Below are positions 8,088 to 16,938 of a DNA stretch of 64,000 nucleotides, piece after piece. The stretch covers positions 512,167-576,166 of the forward strand of contig CBDFGS010000009.1 of assembly GCA_965247255.1 (NCBI GenBank), in the 5' to 3' direction. This DNA comes from CBDFGS01 sp965247255. GTDB lineage: Bacteria; Chloroflexota; Dehalococcoidia; Lucifugimonadales; CAUZJF01. Every line of letters begins with the position of its first letter. Within the stretch, counting starts at the first letter, position 1. A program made the position numbers and the translations under genes. Below the pieces are notes generated by a model that had not been told where the DNA came from, made no database searches, and saw nothing but the letters and a program-made list of their open reading frames with translations.

Positions 8088-9803
8088 CCCGAATCCACCG
8101 AAGGACACCGATGGACGGCGTGAGGAAAGCGGAAGGGGGGGTGAGGGAGCTACAGGGGAAATAGCCTGGGTTCCATTTGGGGTAGGGAGGTCGGCGGACG
8201 GTCTTCATCGCCGCACAGGGGCCCCTATGGCCGTCTGCGGGAGCTGCGATGCGGGGGATGGCGAGAGAATACGCAGCAGGGAACTCTCTCGGACCGGGCT
8301 GGCGCGAGTCTGCGGGGATCTTCGGTTGTCCGGTGGGTGGGTCGCCGACGGTGCCGTCAGGCCGGGAGTGGAATGGCTCGCAGCCGGGCCAAGGCGCGGC
8401 TGAACTTCTCAGCCCAAGGCCAGCGATCCGGAAGATGCAGGGTCAACCGGCGTGCCGAGCGGGTGAGCCGTCCGGCTAGGGAGAAGAACCGCCGCCGGAG
8501 GGTCTTGGTGGTGGCTATCCGCTCTCCCAGACCGATCCGCGCCGTCCAGCGGGCCAGGTTGTGGGCCATCGTCTGGACGGCCAGCCAGGCGCCGTTGGCG
8601 GCGAAGCGGCCCGAGGGGAGATGGTTCAGCCCGACGCCGTACTTGAGGTCGCGTATGGCATTCTCGATCTCGGCGTGGCGGCGATGGTCAGCCTCCAGTT
8701 CGAGCAACTCCCCGTCCCGGTCGGTGATGAAGCCGTGATAACTGTATTTGGCGAAGAGGGCCAGTTGGGAACCGGGCGTCGGCTTCACCCGCCGGACGAT
8801 GAGCCGTACCGGCGCGGCGTCTGCCTCGGCCTGGAAGGGGGTGCAGGTGATCTCGGCCACATCGGCGGCACCGTCCATCCAGTAAGGAATCGGCGTCCAG
8901 GCATCTTCGGGTATCGCCTCGATGAGATTGTGCAGGCTTTTGTGCTGGCGGATGGTGATGGAGTAGCGGACATTGATCCGGCGGCAGACGGCGACCACGG
9001 CGTGGGTATAGAAGCCGCTGTCGGCACGCATGGTGAGCTGCCCGCTGGCCCCGCCGTAGCGAACCCGGCTCACCGTTTCACGCAGGAAGTGGGCGGCGCC
9101 GCGAGCGGTGTTGGCCCGGCCCTCGCGCAGCCGGGCCATCAGCACGTCGCCTGTGCCGGCGGCGACGGCCAACAGCGGGTGATAGCCCCGCTTGCCGGTA
9201 TAGCCGTGGTGGCGTGCGCCCTCCTTGGCCAGTCCGTAGGTCTCGCAGATGGTGGAGTCCAGGTCAATGGTCAGGGGCCCGTCGCCGGGTCCCGCCCCGG
9301 CCTGCCAAGCCCGGGCCAGCAACTCGCGGCTCACCCGGTCGAGTTGACGGACGTGGCCCCACCGGAAGCTGCGCAGGAAGGTGCCCAGGGTGGATGGCGC
9401 CTTCACCGTGCCGCCCAGGGTGCTGGCCGTCCCCCCGGTGCGCAACACATCGGCGTCGTCAATGCAGTCGCCCCCAGCCAGCGCAGACGCCACCAGCGTC
9501 ATCATCTTGTCGCTCGTGTTCGCCCGCCCCGGGGCATCGCCCAGGTCGAGGCGCTGCCGGACGAGTTCGGGCAGGCCGAGGTGCCGCGCCAGGGTGGCCG
9601 GAAGGAGCAGCCCGGCATTGGCCACCAAGCGGCGGTCGTCGAAGGTGATTTGGATTCGGTCGGGGTGGTTGCGTGGCAGCATCTATTGGGTGCTCCTTTT
9701 CCAGGGTCTGTTTTTTGCTACAAAACCATTATCCCAGAAGCACAGGAGCACCTTCTTGCTGCTTCAGGACGCTAACCCGACGCCCTCCTTCGGTGGATTC
9801 GGG
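8088..9803 (-). mobile_element. IS1380-family element, copy A
   Basis: Inverted terminal repeats are CCCGAATCCACCGAAGGA at 8088 and its complement ending at 9803. TTTAG flanks both ends (8083-8087 and 9804-9808), consistent with a 4-5 bp target duplication. About 270 bases at the left end carry no gene. Copy B at 27348-29051 has the same ends and a related but clearly diverged transposase. Confidence 0.88.
8357..9682 (-). CDS. IS1380-family transposase (copy A)
   Basis: 441-residue DDE transposase. The first catalytic aspartate lies in the IS1380 hallmark LTIDLDSTICETYGLAKEGA, followed by GYTGKRGYHPLLAV. A second aspartate is in MRADSGFYTHAVV and the glutamate in DHRRHAEIENAIRDLKYG. The start is the ATG at 9682 behind an AAGGAG ribosome site. 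The frame is complete, so the element may be active. A 404-codon frame on the opposite strand is an antisense shadow. Confidence 0.93.
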   Translation of the reverse strand: MLPRNHPDRIQITFDDRRLVANAGLLLPATLARHLGLPELVRQRLDLGDAPGRANTSDKMMTLVASALAGGDCIDDADVLRTGGTASTLGGTVKAPSTLGTFLRSFRWGHVRQLDRVSRELLARAWQAGAGPGDGPLTIDLDSTICETYGLAKEGARHHGYTGKRGYHPLLAVAAGTGDVLMARLREGRANTARGAAHFLRETVSRVRYGGASGQLTMRADSGFYTHAVVAVCRRINVRYSITIRQHKSLHNLIEAIPEDAWTPIPYWMDGAADVAEITCTPFQAEADAAPVRLIVRRVKPTPGSQLALFAKYSYHGFITDRDGELLELEADHRRHAEIENAIRDLKYGVGLNHLPSGRFAANGAWLAVQTMAHNLARWTARIGLGERIATTKTLRRRFFSLAGRLTRSARRLTLHLPDRWPWAEKFSRALARLRAIPLPA

Positions 9804-9977
9804 TTTAGCCTTACATTGCTTCTGATGGCACTTCGGCCCGCTTCTCGTGACGGCGGCGTCTACTGAGACGCCCTAAGACGAAGAGCCACCGGCCTTCTTC
9901 GACTTCTCCACCAGCTCCGCAGTACCATTGCGGTGGTGGCGGTTGCCAGTCATATCTTGTATGCGGAAGGGTGATAC

Positions 9978-10898
9978 ATGAATGAGAGCGTGATTCGTAC
10001 CGATGGGTTGACGAAGCGATATGGCGACATCCTTGCCGTAGACGACCTCTCGCTGGAGGTGCCTCTCGGGCAGGTCTTTGGGCTTCTCGGTCCCAACGGA
10101 TCGGGCAAGACGACCACCATGGGCATGCTGCTTGGGTTAGTGAAGCCAACATCGGGCAGCTTCAGCCTGTTTGGTGGAAGTACCTCGCATCAGAATGCGC
10201 TCCATCGTGTCGGCGCCATAGTGGAGACCCCCTCCTTCTACCCGTACCTGTCAGGCCGAGACAACCTGGCCTACTACCAGGGGATCATACGGAGAGGCAA
10301 CCGGAAAGAGCTGGACGACTTGCTGAGCAAGGTGGGCCTTGCCGACCGCGCAAAGAGTCGCTTCCGCACCTACTCCCTGGGCATGAAGCAGCGCTTGGGG
10401 TTGGCCTACGCCCTGCTTGGCGACCCAGAGCTCCTGTTCCTAGATGAGCCGACCAACGGCATGGACCCTGCGGGCATGGCCGAAGTGCGGGAGATGATCC
10501 GGGGCCTTGGTACAGGCGGGCGCACGGTGTTGCTGTCCAGCCACCTGCTGCACGAGGTCGAACAGGTGTGCGACAGCGTGGCCATTCTCTCCAAGGGCAA
10601 GCTTATCGCCCAGGGGAAGGTCGCCGACCTGGTGCATTCGCGAGCCGGCGAGCGGGTGCGCCTGCGAACCACCGACAATGCGAAGGCCGTCGAGGTGCTG
10701 TCGGCGCTGGAGTGGGTGGGGGACGTAAGGATAGAAGGCGAGGCCGTGATAGTGGAAGCTCCGAGTGAGCGTTCGTCGGAGCTGAGTGCTGCTCTGGGCC
10801 GGTCTGAGGTCTACATCACGGAGATGGCGGCCGACGAGATGTCCTTGGAACAGTACTTCCTGGACATCACGGGCGACGGCCAGAAGGAGACCGGATGA
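9978..10898 (+). CDS. ABC transporter ATP-binding protein (BcrA/NatA type)
   Basis: 306-residue ATPase of an ABC-2-type exporter. Walker A GPNGSGKT is at residues 38-45, the signature YSLGMKQRLGLA near 132-143, Walker B LLFLDEP at 152-158 and the H-loop histidine at SSHL near 189. The C-terminal 90 residues form the extra domain seen in BcrA/NatA/CcmA-type drug or lantibiotic exporters. A GGAAGGG ribosome site precedes the ATG. The stop overlaps the first permease start by four bases (ATGA), so the operon is translationally coupled. Substrate unknown; antimicrobial or lipid export is the usual role. Confidence 0.95.
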   Translation: MNESVIRTDGLTKRYGDILAVDDLSLEVPLGQVFGLLGPNGSGKTTTMGMLLGLVKPTSGSFSLFGGSTSHQNALHRVGAIVETPSFYPYLSGRDNLAYYQGIIRRGNRKELDDLLSKVGLADRAKSRFRTYSLGMKQRLGLAYALLGDPELLFLDEPTNGMDPAGMAEVREMIRGLGTGGRTVLLSSHLLHEVEQVCDSVAILSKGKLIAQGKVADLVHSRAGERVRLRTTDNAKAVEVLSALEWVGDVRIEGEAVIVEAPSERSSELSAALGRSEVYITEMAADEMSLEQYFLDITGDGQKETG

Positions 10899-11965
10899 TC
10901 GTCCCGCTACTCCGTCTCACCCGCTGGGAGTGGTTCAAGGTGCGGAAGCGGTGGATGCCGTGGATTCTCCTGGCCATCGCGGTGGCCATGACCCAGCTAG
11001 TCCTATGGGGCAGCTACTCCGAGTACCACAATGTCCGCAGGTATGAAGGTGTGTTTTATAGCATCGAGTTAGCTGGCGAAGAAATCGTCCGTTTGTCATG
11101 CGTGGACATAGTAGAGGACACCGTCGATGCCAAACTAGCGGTCCTCCCGGAAGAGACCCGGCAGCACGCTATTGAGGACGTGGAGGAGAGGAAGGGTAGT
11201 AGGCCTAGTTGTGAAGAGGTCCTCGAACAGAGCGCTGAGCAGTACGCCAAGTGGCGTGGCTTCCACCGTGAGGGCCTGGTACTTCCGAGCAGCCTCTCCA
11301 ATGGCCTCGGGGTCGCCCATAGCATCGGGGTCATTCTCATCATGATCCTGGGTGCATCGGCAATGGGAATCGAGTATGGCTGGGGCACCTTACGAGCGGT
11401 GTTGACCAGGGGTGTCAGCCGCTGGCAGTTCCTGGGGTCGAAGGTACTATCGCTCCTGCTGTTGAGCGCTGCGGGGTTCATCATCGTCGGCATGACCGTC
11501 ATCGCGAGCAGCCTGATCGCCGCTTCGCTGCTTACGGACGACGGCGGGGGGCTCGCCGATGCCGGCGAGTGGTCCACGGCGGCGGTGATGTTCGGCAAGG
11601 CGGTCTACGGGCTGGCGCCATACGCCATCCTGGCACTCTTCCTGTCGGTCCTGACCTCATCGTCGAGCATGGGCATCGCCCTCTCTCTCGCATACTTCTT
11701 CGCCGAGTCCATACTGGTTGCTACCCTGAGTGGTCTGTTCGACTGGTTCAGCAACGTGACCGACTTCCTGCTGGGTCCCAGCGTTACCTCATGGATGACC
11801 GAGACGGGCGTCCGCACGACGGGTGAGGGAGCCATGTTCCCTCTGAGTGATCCGTCGAGTCAGCTCCACGCCTTCTTCGTCGTTGCGGCCTACATCATTG
11901 TTCTCGGCGCGGCTGCCTTCTGGCTCTTCCAGCGCAAGGACATCGCGGGAGCGAGGGGCGAATGA
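10895..11965 (+). CDS. ABC-2 permease, first of three tandem paralogues
   Basis: 356 residues. An N-terminal anchor follows the motif LRLTRWEWFKVRKRWMPWIL, then comes a roughly 110-residue extracytoplasmic charged loop (residues 50-130). The membrane core follows, with segments around HSIGVILIMILGASAMGIEY, WGTLRAVLTRGVSRWQF, LLLLSAAGFIIVGMTVIASS, YGLAPYAILALFLSVLTSSS and a last helix ending FWLFQRKDIAGARGE. It pairs with the ATPase 5' of it. The two following permeases share the same start motif and layout, so this operon arose by gene duplication. Confidence 0.88.
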   Translation: MIVPLLRLTRWEWFKVRKRWMPWILLAIAVAMTQLVLWGSYSEYHNVRRYEGVFYSIELAGEEIVRLSCVDIVEDTVDAKLAVLPEETRQHAIEDVEERKGSRPSCEEVLEQSAEQYAKWRGFHREGLVLPSSLSNGLGVAHSIGVILIMILGASAMGIEYGWGTLRAVLTRGVSRWQFLGSKVLSLLLLSAAGFIIVGMTVIASSLIAASLLTDDGGGLADAGEWSTAAVMFGKAVYGLAPYAILALFLSVLTSSSSMGIALSLAYFFAESILVATLSGLFDWFSNVTDFLLGPSVTSWMTETGVRTTGEGAMFPLSDPSSQLHAFFVVAAYIIVLGAAAFWLFQRKDIAGARGE

Positions 11966-13013
11966 TCATGTTGGTGCTGCGCCTCACCCGCTGGGAATTC
12001 TTCAAGGTTCGCAAGAGATGGATGCCGTGGATTCTTTTGGCTGTGGCAATTGTGGTTGTTCAGGCCACTCTGTGGGGTTTCTACAGCTCGTACGGGAACG
12101 TGGGTAACGAATACGCCTCTGGCTACCCTGGAGTGCCTGATGCACATGGAAGGGTTCCCATAATCAGGATCACATGCGCCGATGTCCTGGACGGGACCGC
12201 GGCTGCCAAGGCGGAGAAGGTCTCTGAAGAGTTCCGAGAGGACGCCCGCAAGACGCCACTACGGCGGGAGCGTTGTCTGGACATCGTTGAACAGATAGCG
12301 GAGGACCGCGAACGTCACCGGGAGTTCTTCGTCCTTCCAGGCGGCCTCGCCAACGCCCTCGGAGTCGCCCATTACATCGGCGTTCTCCTCGTCATGATCC
12401 TGGCAGCGTCGGCAGTCGGCGCGGAATACGGCTGGGGCACCTTGCGAACAGCATTGACGAGGGTACGGGGCGCTGGCAGTTCCTGGGGGCGAAAGCGTTG
12501 TCTCTCGTGCTATTGAGTGTTGCTGGGCTGCTTGTCGTATCCCTGACCGTCGTGGTCAGCAGCCTGATCGCCGCTTCACTCACACTAGGCGACGGCGGTG
12601 GGCTGGTCGGTGCCGGCCAGTGGTCAACGGTGGCGGTGATGTTCGGCAAGGTGGTCTATGGGCTGGTCCCGTATGCCATCCTGGCGCTGTTCCTCACGGT
12701 GCTAACCGCATCGTCGAGCATGGGAATCGCCATGTCTCTTGCGTACTACTTCGCCGAGCTCATACTCGTCCGCATCCTGGGTGGCCAGTTCGACTGGTTC
12801 AGCAATGTCACCGACTACTTGCTTGGAGCCAACACCACCGCCTGGATGACCGAAACCGGGGTGGTGACGACCGAGGGGGGCCTGTTCTCCGTCAGCGACC
12901 CGCCTGGTGAGCTGCACGCCTTTCTCGTCCTGCTGGCTTACACCCTGGTGCTCGGCGTCATTGCCTTCTGGCTCTTCCAGCACAGGGACGTGGCAGGAGC
13001 GAGGGGAGAATGA
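11962..13013 (+). pseudogene. ABC-2 permease, second paralogue, one-base frameshift
   Basis: It starts by ATGA overlap with the first permease (MIMLVLRLTRWEFFKVRKR...). The frame breaks near 12463: compared with paralogues reading ACC AGG GGT, this copy reads ACG AGG GTA, consistent with loss of one G in a G-run. Restoring it rejoins RWQFLGAKALSLVLLSVAG and the rest of the membrane core through 13013 (..FWLFQHRDVAGARGE). As written the protein stops at 12516. Either a true inactivating mutation or a homopolymer sequencing error; overlap with the third gene is still intact. Confidence 0.8.
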
Positions 13014-13924
13014 TCGTCACGGTACTACGCCTCACCCGTTGGGAATTCTTCAAGCTCCGCAGAAGGTGGATGCCCTGGATACTCCTGGGCATCGTCGTCG
13101 CCATCACCCAGATCTTCCTCTGGGCCAGTTACTACGAGTACGTCGTCCGTGTGCCCTTCCATGAGCAGTCCTTCTTCAATCTTGCTGGACCGGTGATAGC
13201 CGAGGACGGCAGGCGCGCCGTCATCCCGATCTCGTGCGTCGAGATATGGGATGGCACTGTTGACGACAAGGTGGCGCGAAGCGCCCCGGAGCTGATGGAT
13301 GAGACGCTTGAACTGGTGAGGTCCATGCGCGAGGATCATTGCCCTTCGTCCCTAGAAGGCGCGGCTTGGTTTCGTGAGAACACGCGGCTAATCATTGCTC
13401 TACCGAACAGCATCTCGAACAGTTTCGGGATTGCTCAAGGAATCGGCAGCATCTTGATCATGATCCTGGCCGCGTCAGCAATGGGAGGCGAGTACGGCTG
13501 GGGCACGTTGCGGGGCGCGTTGACCAGGGGCATCGCGCGCTGGGAGTTCCTGTCGGCGAAGATGTTGTCGATACTGTTGTTCATCGGCATGGGGTTGATC
13601 ATCGTGGGCCTAACCATCGTGCCCAGCAGCCTTGTAGCGACGTCCTTGGCGTTCGACACCGGAAGCGGACTCGCTGGCGCGGGCGAGTGGCCCACCTTGG
13701 CGATCATGTTTGGCAAGACGGTCTACGGCTTGCTGCCGTACGCCATGTTGGCTCTCTTCCTGTCGGTGCTTACCTCTTCGTCGAGCATGGGGATCGCCAT
13801 CCCCCTTTCACAATCAACAACAAACACTGCGGTACTCATGGGCAGTGGGGCTGAGTGCATCGGAGGGCGGCGACGCCGAGACTTCCAGTGCGCCGTGATA
13901 TCCGGCGCTGAATCCCCTGCTTAG
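13010..13924 (+). CDS. ABC-2 permease, third paralogue, C-terminus lost
   Basis: ATGA-coupled to the second permease; begins MIVTVLRLTRWEFFKLRRRW. It follows the paralogues closely through the extracytoplasmic loop and the membrane core up to YAMLALFLSVLTSSSSMGIA at about 13800. The remaining 40 codons (PLSQSTTNTAVLMGSG...) have no counterpart in the other two, which continue with AYFFAESILV. The last two membrane helices and the terminal DVAGARGE motif are therefore missing. Probably cut by a rearrangement; a shortened protein may still be made. Confidence 0.75.
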   Translation: MIVTVLRLTRWEFFKLRRRWMPWILLGIVVAITQIFLWASYYEYVVRVPFHEQSFFNLAGPVIAEDGRRAVIPISCVEIWDGTVDDKVARSAPELMDETLELVRSMREDHCPSSLEGAAWFRENTRLIIALPNSISNSFGIAQGIGSILIMILAASAMGGEYGWGTLRGALTRGIARWEFLSAKMLSILLFIGMGLIIVGLTIVPSSLVATSLAFDTGSGLAGAGEWPTLAIMFGKTVYGLLPYAMLALFLSVLTSSSSMGIAIPLSQSTTNTAVLMGSGAECIGGRRRRDFQCAVISGAESPA

Positions 13925-14304
13925 AGGGGAAGAGCTTGGGGATAGAGCCCAGGGTCAACCTACTCACCTCAAAGCGAAAGCCCAGGGGGACAATAGCATG
14001 TCGGTGAAGCGGAGGATGTCGGAAAGCGTGTAAGGCATGGCTCCTCAAGGCCCGCGCGATATGGTGAAGGCTGGACTGCCTGAAGCCCAGCCCCCAGCGG
14101 TGTAATGTACCGCACGCCGCCACGACGCTTATGGTCCGACCTCTGGTGGATGGGCGATGTGGAATGGCCCCATTCAAAGGAAGCGTATGTAGCGCAACCG
14201 TTATTAGCCCACCCTGCCCTTATCCGCGTGGATTCTTCAGTACACGACCCGCGAACTCGCTGGACGCGCTTGGACGAGAGAGTCCTAAAGGGGTGGGTGA
14301 TCGC
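13925..14304. other. Stretch with no supported gene
   Basis: About 380 bases between the truncated permease and the tatC stop. Short frames on both strands lack motifs and ribosome sites. The sequence replacing the permease C-terminus continues into this interval, so it may be debris from the rearrangement. Confidence 0.4.
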
Positions 14305-15072
14305 CTACCTCCGCTCTGTACCCAACCCCAGCTCCCCTGAAGCCCTCTGCCGCCCTCGTCCACCTAACCTTGCAAGCAGTATCCCAAGCTCGTACATCAC
14401 GATGATAGGCAGCGCAACCAGGGTCTGGTTGATCGGGTCGAACGTCGGAGTGATAATGGCGCCCAGGAGGAACGCGACCACGACAGCGTAGCGCCGGTTC
14501 CTGGACATGAGCCGTGGCGTCACGATCCCGATCTTCGATAGGAAGAACGCCACGATCGGAGTCTCGAAGACGATCCCCATCCAGAAGAGCAGCGTGAGCA
14601 TCAGGCTCGTGTAGTTGCCGATGCGGATGTACGGCGTGGCCACGTCGCTGCCGAAAGAAAGCAGGAACTCCACCGCTGGGGGGAACAGCACTCGATAGCC
14701 GAACGCGGCGCCCAGCAGGAAGGCGATCAGCGCCCCTGGCACCAGCAGGTATAGGTAACGCCTCTCAGTGCCGCTCAGTCCCGGAGCCACGAACATTACG
14801 ATCTGGTAGAGGACGAACGGGAACGACAGAACCAGCCCTCCCAGCAGTGAGACCTTCATCGCGACGCCGATGAACTCGGTCAGATCAGTGTAGATCGGTT
14901 TCCCCGAGGGGATCGCAGCGAACCCTTGGGCGGGCTTCATCAGCAGCTCCAGTATCTGCTGGTGGAACACAAACGAGACCACCGTGCATACCAGCACGGC
15001 GGCTACGGACCAGGTCAACCGGCGGCGCAACTCCACCAGGTGCAGCCCAACCGGCAGCCTCTTGTTATTCAC
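14305..15072 (-). CDS. tatC: Sec-independent protein translocase TatC
   Basis: 255-residue TatC, the twin-arginine signal receptor and core of the Tat export pathway in the cytoplasmic membrane. The N-terminal signature HLVELRRRLTWSVAAVLVC is clear. The conserved first periplasmic-loop/second-helix region (YTDLTEFIGVAMKVSLLGG) and FPFVLYQIVMFVAPGLSGTE follow, then RRYAVVVAFLLGAIITP and six membrane spans. The start is a GTG whose bases overlap the stop of an upstream TatA/B tail (GTGA). The C-terminus is extended by an Arg/Gly-rich tail. Intact, but its partner TatA/B in this operon is reduced to a C-terminal remnant. Confidence 0.95.
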   Translation of the reverse strand: MNNKRLPVGLHLVELRRRLTWSVAAVLVCTVVSFVFHQQILELLMKPAQGFAAIPSGKPIYTDLTEFIGVAMKVSLLGGLVLSFPFVLYQIVMFVAPGLSGTERRYLYLLVPGALIAFLLGAAFGYRVLFPPAVEFLLSFGSDVATPYIRIGNYTSLMLTLLFWMGIVFETPIVAFFLSKIGIVTPRLMSRNRRYAVVVAFLLGAIITPTFDPINQTLVALPIIVMYELGILLARLGGRGRQRASGELGLGTERR

Positions 15073-15260
15073 TGCTGCCCGTCCTTGTCTGGCTCGCCGT
15101 CGGTCGCCTTTTCGCCCGCGTCGCCGAGGTCCGACGGCCCGGACCGCACTGGTCCCTCGTCCTCCGCGACCGCCGCGCCCGGGTCGTCCGGTCTGCCGTT
15201 TCCTGCCGCTCCCGCCACATTGTTAGGTCTGGGTCGCTCTTCGGCCGGTCCGTCGTGAAG
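15069..15260 (-). pseudogene. C-terminal tail of TatA/TatB, gene truncated
   Basis: Directly upstream of tatC in the same orientation, a frame encodes an acidic Gly/Pro/Asp-rich tail (..DDPGAAVAEDEG...GEPDKDGQQ-stop). Such low-complexity tails are typical of TatA/TatB. Its TGA overlaps the tatC GTG by four bases, as in a coupled tat operon. The frame is closed by TAG at 15261-15263, and no hairpin-helix or membrane segment remains. The N-terminal functional part has been replaced by LuxR-type sequence on the other strand. Identification is by context. Confidence 0.6.
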
Positions 15261-15262
15261 CT

Positions 15263-15443
15263 AGCGCCCTGACTGTTCGCGAGTTGGACGTGTTGCGCCT
15301 GGTGGCTTTGGGACTCGGGACCAAAGAGATCGCCGTCGATCTCGACCTGAGTCCTCACACCGTCCGCAGCCACGTCAGCAACGCCCGCAAGAAGCTGAAG
15401 GCGAATACCAAAACTCGCCGCCCAACGTGGCCGTATTGTCTAG
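15263..15443 (+). pseudogene. LuxR/GerE-type HTH remnant, frameshifted
   Basis: The frame reads ALTVRELDVLRLVALGLGTK followed by EIAVDLDLSPHTVRSHVSNA and RKKLKANTKT, a textbook LuxR C-terminal four-helix DNA-binding domain. The receiver or sensor part is missing. After a run of four A bases the frame shifts; removing one A restores ..NTKLAAQRGRIV-stop, the usual family ending at 15443. It is therefore a broken C-terminal fragment whose left edge lies exactly at the truncated tatA/B tail. Confidence 0.82.
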
Positions 15444-15526
15444 CCGCCCCCAACCATTCCGCCTCCAGGTCATCTGACCTAGCATTCCGTTAACGCTTGC
15501 AAGAAATCATACACTGGGCACTCGAC

Positions 15527-15555
15527 TTGACTGTTTTGACTTATTGTGGTAGATA
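15527..15555 (+). promoter_or_regulatory. Sigma70-like promoter
   Basis: TTGACT at 15527-15532 and TAGATA at 15550-15555 are separated by 17 bases. It lies about 175 bases upstream of the lipoprotein start at 15730 in the same direction. The match is visible in the sequence; activity is inferred. Confidence 0.5.
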
Positions 15556-15729
15556 GGCTTCATCGCTCGGGGTTTAACTTGATGAGGATGGAAGTTGTCT
15601 CAGGCTTGCTAGAATAGCCACCAAGACCTGCGGTACTCGCGGGCGGAGAGCCCCTCGGAGCCTGAGGTCGGCCGAAATGAGAAGTCCCCAGTACATAAGG
15701 GTAGGTGGCATATGTTAGGAGAAGATGAT

Positions 15730-16833
15730 ATGTACCAGGATCGAAGGCACCGTACTCCAAAGTTTGACGTAGGGGCTCCGTTAAATGTTGCACTGGCCGC
15801 AGGGATCTTGGCATTCGCAGTGGCCTGCGGCGCAGCTGCAGCCCAACCCGACTCAAGCTCGGATCAAGCGCTCGCGGCCGCCTCGGTACCCTCTGCGCAA
15901 TCTGTAGACCCACCTGCCGATCATGTACCGGTATGGCAGCCAGACTACCCAAGGGACCTCGACCATATAGTGGAGACAGTGGGCTCCGTCTTCCTTCCGA
16001 CATACCTGCCAGACGGTTATCGGCTCGCCGGCGCAGCCGTCAACGTGAACGACCTCCTCCCCGCTGGTCATAGATGGGAGGCGTCACTAGTCTACAGGAA
16101 CGGCTTCCGAGGAATAGGTGGTGAACTCGTCGGTGAGTTCTTCATCTATCAATACCCTGAAGGCCGGGATGGTGTTGCGCCCATTGACTTTGAAGAGCTT
16201 ACGATTGACGGCCTCACGGCCCGGCGTACCGAATCGCATAAGGGCCTTCCGGAGTTCCCGGCATTCTTCTTTCAAGTGGACGGTCGCTGGCTTTGGATAT
16301 CCGTCTTCGGAGACTCGGAGGCTAATGTTGACAACGGTGAGTTGTCCAGGATTGCAAAGTCAGTCGACGAATTCAGCGGAAGCGATCCAGTGGACTGGCT
16401 GACTGTCGCCGGTGTGACAGAACATGGTTTCAATATTAGTCCCCTTGCTGCCCTGGAAACCGTCGTAGAGAAGAAGGGCACCGTGTACGTTCCGTCTTAC
16501 TTGCCAAGTGAACTCGGGCTACATAGTGTATGGATTTCCGAGTATACGGAGGATATTGGGCTCCAGTTCCGGTCCCCGGATTACCTGGATGACGCTCATC
16601 TGGATGGGGCCACCCTCATGACGCGCAGCCACCCAATACAATACGCTGACCAAGTAGATGTCGGCGATTCCACCGGATACATCCACTGGGGCGTTTCCTC
16701 GTCAAACGTTAGCCTTGTGTTCGAGCACGATGGCCATTGGTTCGCGTTGGAGGTTTTTCCCGCATCTGACCCGGCTGTGCTAGACGAACTGATCAAGATC
16801 GCCTTGTCGCTATCGCAACATCCGCAGTCGTAA
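15730..16833 (+). CDS. Lipoprotein with two DUF4367-like modules
   Basis: 367 residues from the ATG at 15730, which has an AGGAGA ribosome site; an ATG at 15712 lacks one. The N-terminus carries a lipobox-type signal (AGILAFAVACGAAAAQ), so the protein is probably lipid-anchored outside the membrane. Two similar modules follow: one opening VGSVFLPTYLPDGYRLAGAA and one opening KGTVYVPSYLPSELGLHSVW. Each ends in a WLWISVFGDS- or HWFALEVFPA-like strand and an Ala/Leu-rich helix. This resembles DUF4367 proteins of envelope stress systems. No partner gene is adjacent. Confidence 0.7.
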   Translation: MYQDRRHRTPKFDVGAPLNVALAAGILAFAVACGAAAAQPDSSSDQALAAASVPSAQSVDPPADHVPVWQPDYPRDLDHIVETVGSVFLPTYLPDGYRLAGAAVNVNDLLPAGHRWEASLVYRNGFRGIGGELVGEFFIYQYPEGRDGVAPIDFEELTIDGLTARRTESHKGLPEFPAFFFQVDGRWLWISVFGDSEANVDNGELSRIAKSVDEFSGSDPVDWLTVAGVTEHGFNISPLAALETVVEKKGTVYVPSYLPSELGLHSVWISEYTEDIGLQFRSPDYLDDAHLDGATLMTRSHPIQYADQVDVGDSTGYIHWGVSSSNVSLVFEHDGHWFALEVFPASDPAVLDELIKIALSLSQHPQS

Positions 16834-16938
16834 TGCACACCAGATTGAGAGGCCGGTCAGACTAGAACCCACGTAGCCAGTGTTGGTACCACAGGCGCCC
16901 TGACCTCTCAGGTACGGCCTCTTTAGCGTTTGAGGTCC

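Noticed and set aside
8561..9775. 404-codon frame on the strand opposite the IS1380 transposase (a similar one lies at 27497-28666)
   Set aside because: It mirrors the transposase in a GC-rich antisense frame, has no domain, and its counterpart in the diverged copy changes without constraint.
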